From Paludibacteraceae bacterium (lineage in GTDB: Bacteria; Bacteroidota; Bacteroidia; Bacteroidales; Paludibacteraceae): DNA of 64,000 nucleotides. Position numbers and translations under genes: made by a program. How positions within the stretch are numbered: position 1 is the first letter of the stretch; every line of letters begins with the position of its first letter. Of the stretch, positions 35,456 to 43,507 are shown piece by piece. Location: assembly GCA_905233415.1 (NCBI GenBank), contig CAJOEX010000005.1, positions 248,001 to 312,000 on the forward strand. The letters run 5' to 3'. The notes under the pieces are model-generated. The model was given only the letters and a program-made list of their open reading frames with translations, ran no database searches and had not been told where the DNA came from.

Positions 35456-36811
35456 ATGAAGAAAACACTTGTTTTTGCATTAGCGGCATTGATGCTTGCC
35501 GGATGCACCAAGAAAGACTGTTGCCAACACAGACATCCATGTTGGGCATACAACAGCACTATTTATGAACTGAACACCCGTCAATTGACCGATGAGGGCA
35601 CGTTTGCAGCTGCAGAAGCCCTGCTGCCCGACTTGCGGGAAAACGGCATTGACATTATCTGGGTTATGCCCTGCCAACCTATTGGCGAAATCACCCGCAA
35701 AGGCACTTTAGGCAGCTATTACTCCATCAAAGACTACTGCGCCATCAATCCCGAATTCGGTACGCGGGCAGACTTTGAGCATTTCCTGAAAGCGGCACAT
35801 GATTTGGGCTTCAAAGTTATTTTAGATTGGGTAGCCAATCATACCGCGCCTGACAGCGAATGGACAAAGAATGACGGTTGGCACTATCGTGACAGCCTCG
35901 GCAATCTGATGGTTCAATACGATTGGACGGATATTTCCAAACTGAACTACGAAAACCAAGATATGCGCAATGCCATGTTGAAAGCGATGCATTGGTGGAT
36001 GGACAGTATCGGTATTGACGGCTTCCGTTGTGATGTCGCCGGCGAAGTGCCGACGGATTTCTGGAACTGGGCAATGGCGGATTTGCGCCAGACACATCCC
36101 AATATGTTCACTTTGGCAGAGGACGAAGACAAAGCACACGAGCTGACAGAAACTGCTTTTGACATGTACTACGGTTGGACCCTTCACCATATTATGAACG
36201 AAGTTGCACAGGGCAAACAAAAGGTTGAAGATTTGTGGAATTATTTTGCGAAGTGCGACACAACAATCCGACACGACGCCATTCGTATGAATTTCATCAC
36301 CAACCATGACGAAAACTCCTGGCAAGGCACAGAATTCGAACGCATGGGCGATGCGGCAGACTTATTCGCTGTATTTACCTACGTTGTTCCTGGAATGCCG
36401 TTGATTTACACCGGTCAGTTGAGCGGAAACCACCATCGCCTGGAGTTTTTTGAAAAGGACCATATTGATGTTGTCCCCGATGCACCGCAAAAAGATTTGT
36501 ATCAATCTCTCAACCACCTGCGCAAAGACAATCCTGCTTTATGGAGTAATGAAAAAGGTGCGCCAATGTTGCGTATTCCGACGGACAACGACAAGATTTT
36601 TGCATGCGTTCGCCACAAAGAATGCCCAAAGCATGAAATCAACAACACCGTTATTGCCGTACTGAACATGTCCGGCGAAGAACAGACCGTAACGCTTGAT
36701 TTGAAAGGCTACGAAGGATGTTATAAATGCTGCTGCGGAAAATCAAAAGACCTGTCCGAACAGCAACAATTCACCCTCAAACCGTGGGGCTGGAAAATCC
36801 TCACCAAGTAA
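35456..36811 (+). CDS. GH13 alpha-amylase family lipoprotein
   Basis: A 451-residue GH13 enzyme and partner of the preceding gene. Lipoprotein signal MKKTLVFALAALMLAGC with cysteine 17. Barrel motifs: ILDWVANHTAPDSEW (region I), GIDGFRCDVAGEVP with the nucleophile aspartate (near residue 187), FTLAEDEDK with the acid/base glutamate, and FITNHDENS (region IV). Compact, with a short C-terminal beta domain ending PWGWKIL. Different specificity from the first enzyme is likely but not readable. Ends 6 bp before a strong terminator. Confidence 0.9.
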   Translation: MKKTLVFALAALMLAGCTKKDCCQHRHPCWAYNSTIYELNTRQLTDEGTFAAAEALLPDLRENGIDIIWVMPCQPIGEITRKGTLGSYYSIKDYCAINPEFGTRADFEHFLKAAHDLGFKVILDWVANHTAPDSEWTKNDGWHYRDSLGNLMVQYDWTDISKLNYENQDMRNAMLKAMHWWMDSIGIDGFRCDVAGEVPTDFWNWAMADLRQTHPNMFTLAEDEDKAHELTETAFDMYYGWTLHHIMNEVAQGKQKVEDLWNYFAKCDTTIRHDAIRMNFITNHDENSWQGTEFERMGDAADLFAVFTYVVPGMPLIYTGQLSGNHHRLEFFEKDHIDVVPDAPQKDLYQSLNHLRKDNPALWSNEKGAPMLRIPTDNDKIFACVRHKECPKHEINNTVIAVLNMSGEEQTVTLDLKGYEGCYKCCCGKSKDLSEQQQFTLKPWGWKILTK

Positions 36812-36816
36812 ACAGA

Positions 36817-36840
36817 AGTGCGGGCAACCGCACTTTTTTA
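36817..36840 (+). terminator. Terminator of the amylase operon
   Basis: AGTGCGG, GCAA loop region, CCGCACT followed by a run of T's, directly after the stop codon. Confidence 0.85.
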
Positions 36841-36863
36841 GTCCTCCCTACCTCATAGGGCAT

Positions 36864-36896
36864 AAAAAGGCGGCTACGCAAATGCGCAGCCGCCTT
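36864..36896 (-). terminator. Terminator of the LRR protein gene
   Basis: A 14-bp stem with one G-T/mismatch (AAGGCGGCTACGCA and TGCGCAGCCGCCTT, 36867-36896) and a T-run on the minus strand, 46 nt beyond the stop of 36943-39669. Confidence 0.8.
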
Positions 36897-36942
36897 GATG
36901 ATTTTATTGCTAACAGCGTTAGCGGTCTAACGATTTAGCGCC

Positions 36943-39669
36943 TTACTTCATTTCTGCGCCCATGACATTGTATATCTTGCCATCACGCATGATGTACAGT
37001 TGTCCGTCGCGGAGCAGTTTCTCTGTCTTTACTTCATCCGAAGCAACATTCTCTGCACCGGTTGCAATATTTGTCTTGAAGGTCGCATAAGATGACCACA
37101 TACCATCGTCCGTTTGAACGCGTACGGAGTACCAGCTATCATAAGCAAGGTCGACGAGATCTACGAATTTATCAGGCGTGCCTATTTGTTTTTTCAGACC
37201 TGCCTCACCGGGTTCTGTAATCTTGACATCGTCGATATTGAGCATGAACATGTCGGTGATATTGTAGTGACGAATTGCCACATATCCCTTGCCGCTGAAG
37301 GAGGTAAGATCGGCGCTAAGGTTCTCGTACGTATCAGAAGCTACGAGATTTTCAAGAATCATCGTAAAGTCTTCGGGAGCGGTACCGGTTGTCGAAACAG
37401 CGATGCCGTAGTTTTCAGCGGCAAAGGAAGCATCTTGACCGATAACCCACCACGTCATGATGCCACCGAGTGTGATTTGCGGCGAGACAAGCCAGTTGTC
37501 GGGTGTCAGTGCACCGTAACTATTGTCATAAGAAGCGGATTGGAGGAGTCCCTTACCACTATGTGCTTTCAGATTGCCGGCATCACCCCACTCCCACGTA
37601 TAGCCGTCTTTGTCTGCATCAACTTCGGTCCAAGACTTCATACCGTTCTCGAAGTCAGAGATAAACGCTCTTTGGAATTCGACATTGAATTGCGCGCCAT
37701 CCGGTCCATTCCAAGTGATATGAGCCGAATTTTCGGTTACATCGCTGACAGCCAAGTCTGTTGCTACGTGTTTAGCACGCTCTGTTTCTACCGCAGTTTT
37801 TGTTGCCTCATAGAGATTATCAAAATTATCATTCAGTGCAGCAAGATTGTCGGAGAATGACAAGCTGAAGTCCCACGTATAGTTATTGACCGTAATCATC
37901 GCGTTATTGACAATCTGCTGAACTTCGGGCGCGTCTTCGTCCAAAAGAAGGTCATTCAACTCAGTAATCTTCATAGCAAGCATACCGGGGAAGAGTTGGT
38001 CAATGAATCCGTGGTAAGCGGTGTTGGCCGCGGTAATACCTGCGTCAATTTCCGATTCAGTGATAGCATTGTTATAAGCATCTTGAGCAGCTGTAGTTGC
38101 AGTTTCTATCTCAGCAATAATAGGATCGTCGTCCTCTATATCGAAATAGCCGTAGTACCAGTTATAGTACGCATACTGATAAAGAATGTCCAAGTCGACA
38201 TAGAGGTCATAAAGTCGTTGGAACTTAACAGAGAGTAGTGCGTTGATGAAGATATTGTTGACCTCTGTGGTGAGGTTTTCCATATTGCTGCGTACGGACT
38301 TTGAGTCGTCCCACGCGAGCGCATCTACATAACCTTTATAGGTTTCAATAACTTCCACGCAGGTCTCATGATCTTCTTCTTGCAGGAATTTGTCCAGCTC
38401 TGCTTTGAGGGCATCTTTACCTTTTGTGAGCAATGCTTCTTTGGCGGCATCGATAGCCAATTCAGCGTCATTGATAGCAATGTTGATTTCCTCTATGCTA
38501 GCTACCGTATTATTGTACACTTGCAGCGCAGCCACCCATTGGTCAGTAAAGTCTTTGAGATACTCATCGGGCACCTTGCAGGCATGCGCGAAGTTGAGCA
38601 TCGCGGACATATCGTCGGTGAAACTCTTAAGCAGTTGTTTCTGGTCAAAGATGTCTAAGCCTTGAATGGTAAAGTCCTTCCACTGGTCAGCCGCTTTGTA
38701 TGCATCTATACTTTCAGCGGGCACATATACAATAGCGTCAGCAGGCACACCGTCGAAGACATCATATCCGAGTTCGGGCACTTTGGTCGAACGGCAAGCG
38801 ATAGCGGTCAGGTTAATATCATCGCGGAAGGTATAAGCACCTATATCATTACCGGAAGAATAAATGTATATGGTTGAGGGGAGGTCCACGAAGGTTAGGT
38901 TTTCGCACGCGTAGAACGCACGGGCGGAAAGATACTCCAATCCTTCGTTGAGCACTATGGAAGTCAGTCCGGCTTCTTCAAATGCCGCAGCGTGAATACC
39001 TTTGAGCGAAGCCGGGAATTCAACAGAAGCGAGGTTAGCAGCTTGGAAGAATGCCGATTCTTTGATGTACAACACACCGTCCGGAATCGCATATTCGGTT
39101 CGGATGCTTCCTATGGGATAAACCACAAGGTATTGTCCGTTTTTGGTAAAGAGCACGCCGTCTTCAGACTTATAATTCTCATTTGCCTCGTCCACATTAA
39201 TTTCGATCAAACTGCTGCAGCGCGCCCATGGATTGGAGTTGATATTATTCACCGAAGCAGGGATATTTACGGTGAGCAGCGATGTGCAGCCCATAAACGC
39301 CGAAGCACCGATATCCTCGAGTCCGTCGGGCAGTTCGATAGCTTCCAAGTTTGAGCACCTCGCAAACGCGTCGTTACCAATCAAGCGCAGCGTATTCGGC
39401 AGGGTAATGGTTCTCAGCGCTTCGCTTTTCTTGAAGGCTTCAGCAGCGATACCGATTACCGTGTAGTCTTCGCCTTCGTCGTTAATAGCGCCAAAGATGG
39501 TAACATCTTCGATGATGTAAGGAGGTTCGTTCTGGTCGGGGATAACGACGGCTGTCTTTGCCACTTCGTCGAGTTCATACCAAATGCCACCCGGCGCCAA
39601 TAGTTTTTTAGCATGTACATTAAGTCCCACCAATAGCAGGCTTAATGCAAGATAAGTAAATTTTTTCAT
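36943..39669 (-). CDS. BspA-like leucine-rich repeat surface protein with choice-of-anchor J and T9SS signal
   Basis: A 908-residue surface protein. Signal peptide residues 1-20. Residues 75-310 hold LRR_5/BspA-type repeats (ITLPNTLRLIGNDAFARCSNL, IELPDGLEDIGASAFMGCTSL and further copies). Residues 335-640 are helical and acidic with no recognised domain. Residues 640-850 contain an FN3-like start (SDVTENSAHITWNGPDGAQF) and a choice-of-anchor J/cleaved-adhesin domain (ISDFENGMKSWTEVDADKDGY, LVSPQITLGG, GYVAIRHYN). The last 25 residues (LLRDGQLYIMRDGKIYNVMG) are a T9SS-like sorting signal shared with 23466-24866. Likely an adhesin. Downstream terminator at 36864-36896. Confidence 0.85.
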   Translation of the reverse strand: MKKFTYLALSLLLVGLNVHAKKLLAPGGIWYELDEVAKTAVVIPDQNEPPYIIEDVTIFGAINDEGEDYTVIGIAAEAFKKSEALRTITLPNTLRLIGNDAFARCSNLEAIELPDGLEDIGASAFMGCTSLLTVNIPASVNNINSNPWARCSSLIEINVDEANENYKSEDGVLFTKNGQYLVVYPIGSIRTEYAIPDGVLYIKESAFFQAANLASVEFPASLKGIHAAAFEEAGLTSIVLNEGLEYLSARAFYACENLTFVDLPSTIYIYSSGNDIGAYTFRDDINLTAIACRSTKVPELGYDVFDGVPADAIVYVPAESIDAYKAADQWKDFTIQGLDIFDQKQLLKSFTDDMSAMLNFAHACKVPDEYLKDFTDQWVAALQVYNNTVASIEEINIAINDAELAIDAAKEALLTKGKDALKAELDKFLQEEDHETCVEVIETYKGYVDALAWDDSKSVRSNMENLTTEVNNIFINALLSVKFQRLYDLYVDLDILYQYAYYNWYYGYFDIEDDDPIIAEIETATTAAQDAYNNAITESEIDAGITAANTAYHGFIDQLFPGMLAMKITELNDLLLDEDAPEVQQIVNNAMITVNNYTWDFSLSFSDNLAALNDNFDNLYEATKTAVETERAKHVATDLAVSDVTENSAHITWNGPDGAQFNVEFQRAFISDFENGMKSWTEVDADKDGYTWEWGDAGNLKAHSGKGLLQSASYDNSYGALTPDNWLVSPQITLGGIMTWWVIGQDASFAAENYGIAVSTTGTAPEDFTMILENLVASDTYENLSADLTSFSGKGYVAIRHYNITDMFMLNIDDVKITEPGEAGLKKQIGTPDKFVDLVDLAYDSWYSVRVQTDDGMWSSYATFKTNIATGAENVASDEVKTEKLLRDGQLYIMRDGKIYNVMGAEMK

Positions 39670-39727
39670 TGATTGTTTGATTTTTGGATTAATACTAATG
39701 TTAATTTCCCGATTTCACCGCAAAGTA

Positions 39728-39744
39728 ACCATCACGGGACCATC
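39728..39744. repeat. Copy of the GATGGTCCCGT motif upstream of the LRR gene
   Basis: Minus-strand GATGGTCCCGTGATGGT, identical over 17 bp to 30402-30418. It abuts a poor -7 match TTACTTTG (39728-39721, minus) which, with TTG at 39750-39748, may be the LRR gene promoter. Confidence 0.6.
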
Positions 39745-39783
39745 TCCCAATAACAGCCCAAGAGATGCTTAACATATGCTAAA

Positions 39784-39813
39784 ACAAAGTGCGGGTTTCA
39801 GACCACACTTTGT
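39784..39813 (-). terminator. Terminator of the small lipoprotein gene
   Basis: Imperfect hairpin ACAAAGTGCGG / CCACACTTTGT (one mismatch) followed on the minus strand by TTTT, 20 nt beyond the stop at 39834. Confidence 0.7.
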
Positions 39814-39833
39814 TGTTTGAAGATGGTTTCATT

Positions 39834-40220
39834 TTACTTGTTCACGACGAATTTTATTTCATCGTTTTGGCCGCGACGCAATTCAACGTCCTTCTCAATC
39901 CACTTGTTGGAACCGAAATCAGGAACTTCGAAATAGTAATGCAATTTAGAAACAGACAACTCGATGTTCAGTTCAACTTTGCCGGCTGTATTCGTCTGTG
40001 CAATTTCCCAGCATTCTTCAACATCGGTGACAACTGATTCCGGAGAAGGCAGAATGGATTCAACAATATAAGATGCTGCATCCGTGTAGAGCACATAACG
40101 GTTAGCAACAGGAAGACCCGCCGTGTCTTCAACGATAATTGTTACTTTCGATGTTTCGGTCTTGCATCCGGTGAAGACCAACGTCAGTAATGCGACCAAT
40201 ACTAAACTTAATTTTTTCAT
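39834..40220 (-). CDS. Small lipoprotein of unknown function
   Basis: A 128-residue lipoprotein: MKKLSLVLVALLTLVFTGC, with lipobox cysteine 19. The mature part is a single predicted beta-rich domain (KVTIIVEDTAGLPVANRYVLYTD, AGKVELNIELSVSKLHYYFEVPD) resembling a carboxypeptidase-regulatory/Ig-like fold (V...D..G.P..... pattern). No catalytic motif. Stands alone with its own promoter and terminator, so it is a single-gene unit. Function unknown. Confidence 0.8.
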   Translation of the reverse strand: MKKLSLVLVALLTLVFTGCKTETSKVTIIVEDTAGLPVANRYVLYTDAASYIVESILPSPESVVTDVEECWEIAQTNTAGKVELNIELSVSKLHYYFEVPDFGSNKWIEKDVELRRGQNDEIKFVVNK

Positions 40221-40280
40221 ACGATTATTTTTTTAGTTATACATTTTGATTAATTAGCGTTCCTGTGAACAAAATCGCGG

Positions 40281-40312
40281 CAAAGGTACAAAAAATTTTT
40301 GATATATGCAAA
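40281..40312 (-). promoter_or_regulatory. Promoter of the small lipoprotein gene
   Basis: Minus strand TTTG (40312-40309), 20-bp spacer beginning CATATATCAAAA, TACCTTTG (40288-40281), followed by CCGCG. Confidence 0.78.
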
Positions 40313-40365
40313 TTTATTTCGCATTTTGTCCGAAATCATGGATTTTTGGGACTTTTTGACGAGAT

Positions 40366-41025
40366 TTAATGAAAATTGAAGAAGCGGTGCTGGCGGCGTG
40401 CATTGACCTCTTCCGGTGCAACATTACCGCAGGCGGCCTCCACCTCCGCTGCACAATGCTTCCCCAGTGAGGCAGCATAGCGGGCAAACATTTTGGCAGT
40501 ACCTTTTTCATTCTGCTCAAAGCGCAACGAGTTTTGAATGCCGAGTTTGCCGGCTTCGGTCACTTCGTCAATATTCGCACCGATGAAAGCAAATGTCCAT
40601 CCGGATTGCTTGTATTCCTCCACCTGCCGGCGAATCTGTTCGGCGGAAAACAACTTGCTGGCGTTCTCCAGACCATCCGTAATAACGGTCACCAACACAC
40701 TGTGCTGCTGCGTTTTGTCCATCGTGCTGTTGAGCGTATTCATACTCAAACCAAGCGAATCATAAAGCGGTGTGCAGCCGGTCGGCACATAGTTTTCCAA
40801 CGTCAGTTCTTTGACTTGCTCAATGGGCATTTTGTCATAGATAATGTGTGTTACTTCGTCGCTATTGAAGGTCACAAGCGACAAGAAATGCTGATGCTCT
40901 CCGTTGGCTTTTTTCTGGAGAGAAACGATAGACTGAATGGTTTCGTTGCAACCTGAAAGCGCGTTTTGACGAATGCATGTCATGGAGCCGCTGGCGTCCA
41001 ATACGATAAGATGATAGAATAACAT
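40366..41025 (-). CDS. von Willebrand factor A domain protein
   Basis: A 219-residue cytosolic protein that is essentially one vWA domain. The MIDAS metal site is complete: LDASGSM (residues 9-15), the threonine in PTGCTPLYD (near residue 98), and the aspartate of VITDGLENA (near residue 130). No signal peptide or transmembrane helix. The C-terminus is basic (NARRQHRFFNFH). Such proteins act as Mg2+-dependent adaptors, often with AAA+ ATPases or phosphatases; no such partner is adjacent. Preceded by a promoter at 41074-41104. Confidence 0.85.
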   Translation of the reverse strand: MLFYHLIVLDASGSMTCIRQNALSGCNETIQSIVSLQKKANGEHQHFLSLVTFNSDEVTHIIYDKMPIEQVKELTLENYVPTGCTPLYDSLGLSMNTLNSTMDKTQQHSVLVTVITDGLENASKLFSAEQIRRQVEEYKQSGWTFAFIGANIDEVTEAGKLGIQNSLRFEQNEKGTAKMFARYAASLGKHCAAEVEAACGNVAPEEVNARRQHRFFNFH

Positions 41026-41073
41026 AGCAGTAAAATTTTAAAGGTTAAACATCGGATTATTTGAAATCCGATG

Positions 41074-41104
41074 CAAAAGTACTGCTATTTCAGGAGTTGA
41101 CAAA
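41074..41104 (-). promoter_or_regulatory. Promoter of the vWA gene
   Basis: Minus strand TTTG (41104-41101), 19-bp spacer, TACTTTTG (41081-41074). An inverted repeat ATCGGATT / AATCCGAT (41051-41072) lies in the leader. Confidence 0.68.
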
Positions 41105-41118
41105 AAACGGAAACGTTT

Positions 41119-42102
41119 CTATGCCAGTTCCTGAAGCTTGGGGCAGAGAGAGAATCTGTCACGCGGCAGACGAATGGAATATGCCCCACCCCGCGTGCCG
41201 GAAATAATATAATGCTGCGCCAAATCCACCGTCAAGGCATCCGTAAAGGCCCTGTTTATCTTGCTCAGATACTGCCGGAAATTGTCACTTCCGGGCATGG
41301 TAACATCGTCAATGGTCGCTTCCATGCGTTCATATTCACCGGAAGCGATGCGTTTGTATATTCGTGCCAGTTCATCACGATACGCCCACATATCCTTGAG
41401 GACAATACCTTCCTCATGGCGGATGAACAGAATATAAATCGCCCGCCACAACGCATTCATTTTGATATCAAGGGCATAATCCGGCAAAAGAATACGGTAG
41501 TGCTCGTCAATGCACAGCGGACTAAGTGGCTTGGGGGACAAATCTTGAATGCTCTTGAGGAAGTCATTACCCAACGTTTGCAGAAATATGTTCACGCCCT
41601 CATCAGACAAGTTTTGCAGGCGGCGTTGCAATTCCGCCAAAAACTGCTCACGCACATCCGGTTCGGGTGCAAGAGAGGATGCATTGCCGCAATATGATGA
41701 TTCAACATGCGGTGACGAGATTTTTTTGCGATGAAAAATACCAAGGCTCTTCTCTTCCGGCACTGCTTCCTCCATAGCCGCTCCGCACATATCCAACTTC
41801 CGTGAAGGCAATGTCATCGGTTCGTACAGTTCCGGCGGCTCCGGTGAAGCATCCAATGCCAACAGTTTGTTGAGCTGGCGGGTGAATTCAACCGGCGACA
41901 TGCCTGTTGTATCCATAGAAAGGAACGTGTCAGCAACATCATCCCCATCCTGCGACACACTACAAAGCAAGGTATCACCCCTGCCGGACGGGGACGACAT
42001 GATTTCAAACGGGACATCCAATGCCAAATCACTCAGATTGGCACGGACATAATCATTCAATCCCGCATTGAGACCTTCTATATAATATACGCGCGAAAGC
42101 AT
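41119..42102 (-). CDS. Unknown protein cotranscribed with ffh
   Basis: A 327-residue protein I do not recognise. No signal peptide or transmembrane helix. The first 80 residues look alpha/beta, residues 85-150 are low in structure with P/S/E-rich stretches, and residues 150-320 are helical (QFLAELQRRLQNLSDEGVNIFLQ, YALDIKMNALWRAIYILFIRHEEGI) with basic ends. Its start shares one base with the ffh stop (TAATG), indicating translational coupling. The C-terminal helix pattern resembles DNA-binding or regulatory domains of Bacteroidota hypothetical proteins, but this is weak. Confidence 0.6.
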   Translation of the reverse strand: MLSRVYYIEGLNAGLNDYVRANLSDLALDVPFEIMSSPSGRGDTLLCSVSQDGDDVADTFLSMDTTGMSPVEFTRQLNKLLALDASPEPPELYEPMTLPSRKLDMCGAAMEEAVPEEKSLGIFHRKKISSPHVESSYCGNASSLAPEPDVREQFLAELQRRLQNLSDEGVNIFLQTLGNDFLKSIQDLSPKPLSPLCIDEHYRILLPDYALDIKMNALWRAIYILFIRHEEGIVLKDMWAYRDELARIYKRIASGEYERMEATIDDVTMPGSDNFRQYLSKINRAFTDALTVDLAQHYIISGTRGGAYSIRLPRDRFSLCPKLQELA

Positions 42103-43406
42103 TACCGACGACGGAACTGACCTTGCTGCACTTTCTTCATCATTTTCGAGGTCTGCTCGAACTGCTTGATGAAACGGTTCACTTCCACGATTGTCGTACC
42201 GCTTCCTTTGGCAATACGGTCTTTGCGGGAACCGTTAAGACACGAGGGATTTGCCCGTTCATAAGGCGTCATCGAACCAATTATCGCCTCTATCGGTTTG
42301 AAGGCATCATCGCTGACCTCCACGCCTTTAAGCGCTTTGTCCATACCCGGAATCATGCTCATCAGGTCTTTCATCGATCCCATTTTCTTGATTTGCTGCA
42401 ACTGTCCGAGGAAGTCATTGAAATCGAACTGGTTATGCGCAATCCTCTTTGAGATACGGCGTGCTTCCTGCTCGTCATATTGTTCTTGTGCCCGTTCCAC
42501 AAGGCTGACCACGTCACCCATTCCGAGGATTCGGTCTGCCATACGCGACGGATGGAACACATCCAACGCCTCCATCTTTTCGCCGGTTCCTATGAACTTA
42601 ATCGGTTTCTCCACAACCGAGCGAATCGAAAGCGCCGCACCACCACGGGCATCGCCGTCCAATTTCGTGAGAATGACACCGTCAAAATCCAAACGTTCAT
42701 TGAACTCCTTTGCGGTATTCACGGCATCTTGACCGGTCATCGCATCCACAACGAACAGTGTCTCGGACGGATTAATCGCAGCTTTGATGGCTGCAATTTC
42801 CTGCATCATCTGCTCATCAATCGCCAAACGGCCTGCTGTATCCACAATCACCACATCATAGCCATAGGTTTTGGCCTCTTTGATTGCGGCTTCGGCTTTC
42901 TTTACCGGATTGGGCTCGTCCAAACCAAGATAAACCTTGGCATTCACCTGTTCGCCCAAGACACGCAATTGCTCAATGGCTGCCGGACGATATACGTCAC
43001 ATGCAACAAGCATAACCCGTTTGTTTTTCTTTGTTTGCAGGAAATGCGCCAATTTGGCTGCATGCGTCGTTTTACCGGAACCTTGCAAACCTGCCATCAA
43101 AATAACTGCCGGATTGCCTTTCAGGTTCAGTTCAACAGACTCCGAGCCCATCAATTCTGCCAGTTCGTCATGCGTGATTTTGACCATCAACTGCCCGGGA
43201 CGGACAGAGGTAATCACATTCTGACCAAGTGCTTTTTCCTTCACACGGTCAGTAAACTGCTTGGCTGTCTTATAGTTTACATCCGCCTCCAATAAGGCTT
43301 TACGGATGTCTTTGACGGTTTCCGCAATGTTAATATCGGTTATCCGCCCCTCACCTTTGAGGATTTTGAAACTTCGCTCTAATCGTTCACTTAAATTATC
43401 AAACAT
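42102..43406 (-). CDS. ffh: Signal recognition particle protein Ffh
   Basis: A 434-residue SRP GTPase that targets nascent membrane proteins to FtsY and SecYEG. Seen: N domain (residues 1-90), G1 GLQGSGKTTHAAKLA (near residue 106), VACDVYRPAAIEQL, DTAGRL (G3), TKLDGDARGGAALS (G4), and the methionine-rich M domain (KKMGSMKDLMSMIPGMDKAL, then NPSCLNGSRKDRIAKGSG) that binds 4.5S RNA and signal peptides. Shares the overlapping bidirectional promoter segment with the PagL-like gene. Confidence 0.96.
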   Translation of the reverse strand: MFDNLSERLERSFKILKGEGRITDINIAETVKDIRKALLEADVNYKTAKQFTDRVKEKALGQNVITSVRPGQLMVKITHDELAELMGSESVELNLKGNPAVILMAGLQGSGKTTHAAKLAHFLQTKKNKRVMLVACDVYRPAAIEQLRVLGEQVNAKVYLGLDEPNPVKKAEAAIKEAKTYGYDVVIVDTAGRLAIDEQMMQEIAAIKAAINPSETLFVVDAMTGQDAVNTAKEFNERLDFDGVILTKLDGDARGGAALSIRSVVEKPIKFIGTGEKMEALDVFHPSRMADRILGMGDVVSLVERAQEQYDEQEARRISKRIAHNQFDFNDFLGQLQQIKKMGSMKDLMSMIPGMDKALKGVEVSDDAFKPIEAIIGSMTPYERANPSCLNGSRKDRIAKGSGTTIVEVNRFIKQFEQTSKMMKKVQQGQFRRR

Positions 43407-43451
43407 GTCGTCAAAATTTACGATTTATAGGATTATTATGCAATTAGCGTG

Positions 43452-43483
43452 CAAAAGTATAAAAAAATTTTGATATGTGCAAA
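43452..43483 (-). promoter_or_regulatory. Promoter of ffh (interleaved with the divergent promoter)
   Basis: Minus strand TTTG (43483-43480), 20-bp spacer, TACTTTTG (43459-43452). Its -33 lies inside the spacer of the plus-strand promoter 43469-43499 and vice versa. Confidence 0.75.
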
Positions 43484-43499
43484 TTTTTTTCTACCTTTG
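43469..43499 (+). promoter_or_regulatory. Promoter of the PagL-like gene
   Basis: TTTG at 43469-43472, 19-bp spacer, TACCTTTG at 43492-43499. The ATG at 43508 is only 8 bases beyond the -7 box, so the transcript should be nearly leaderless. Confidence 0.75.
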
Positions 43500-43507
43500 C
43501 GGCGAAA

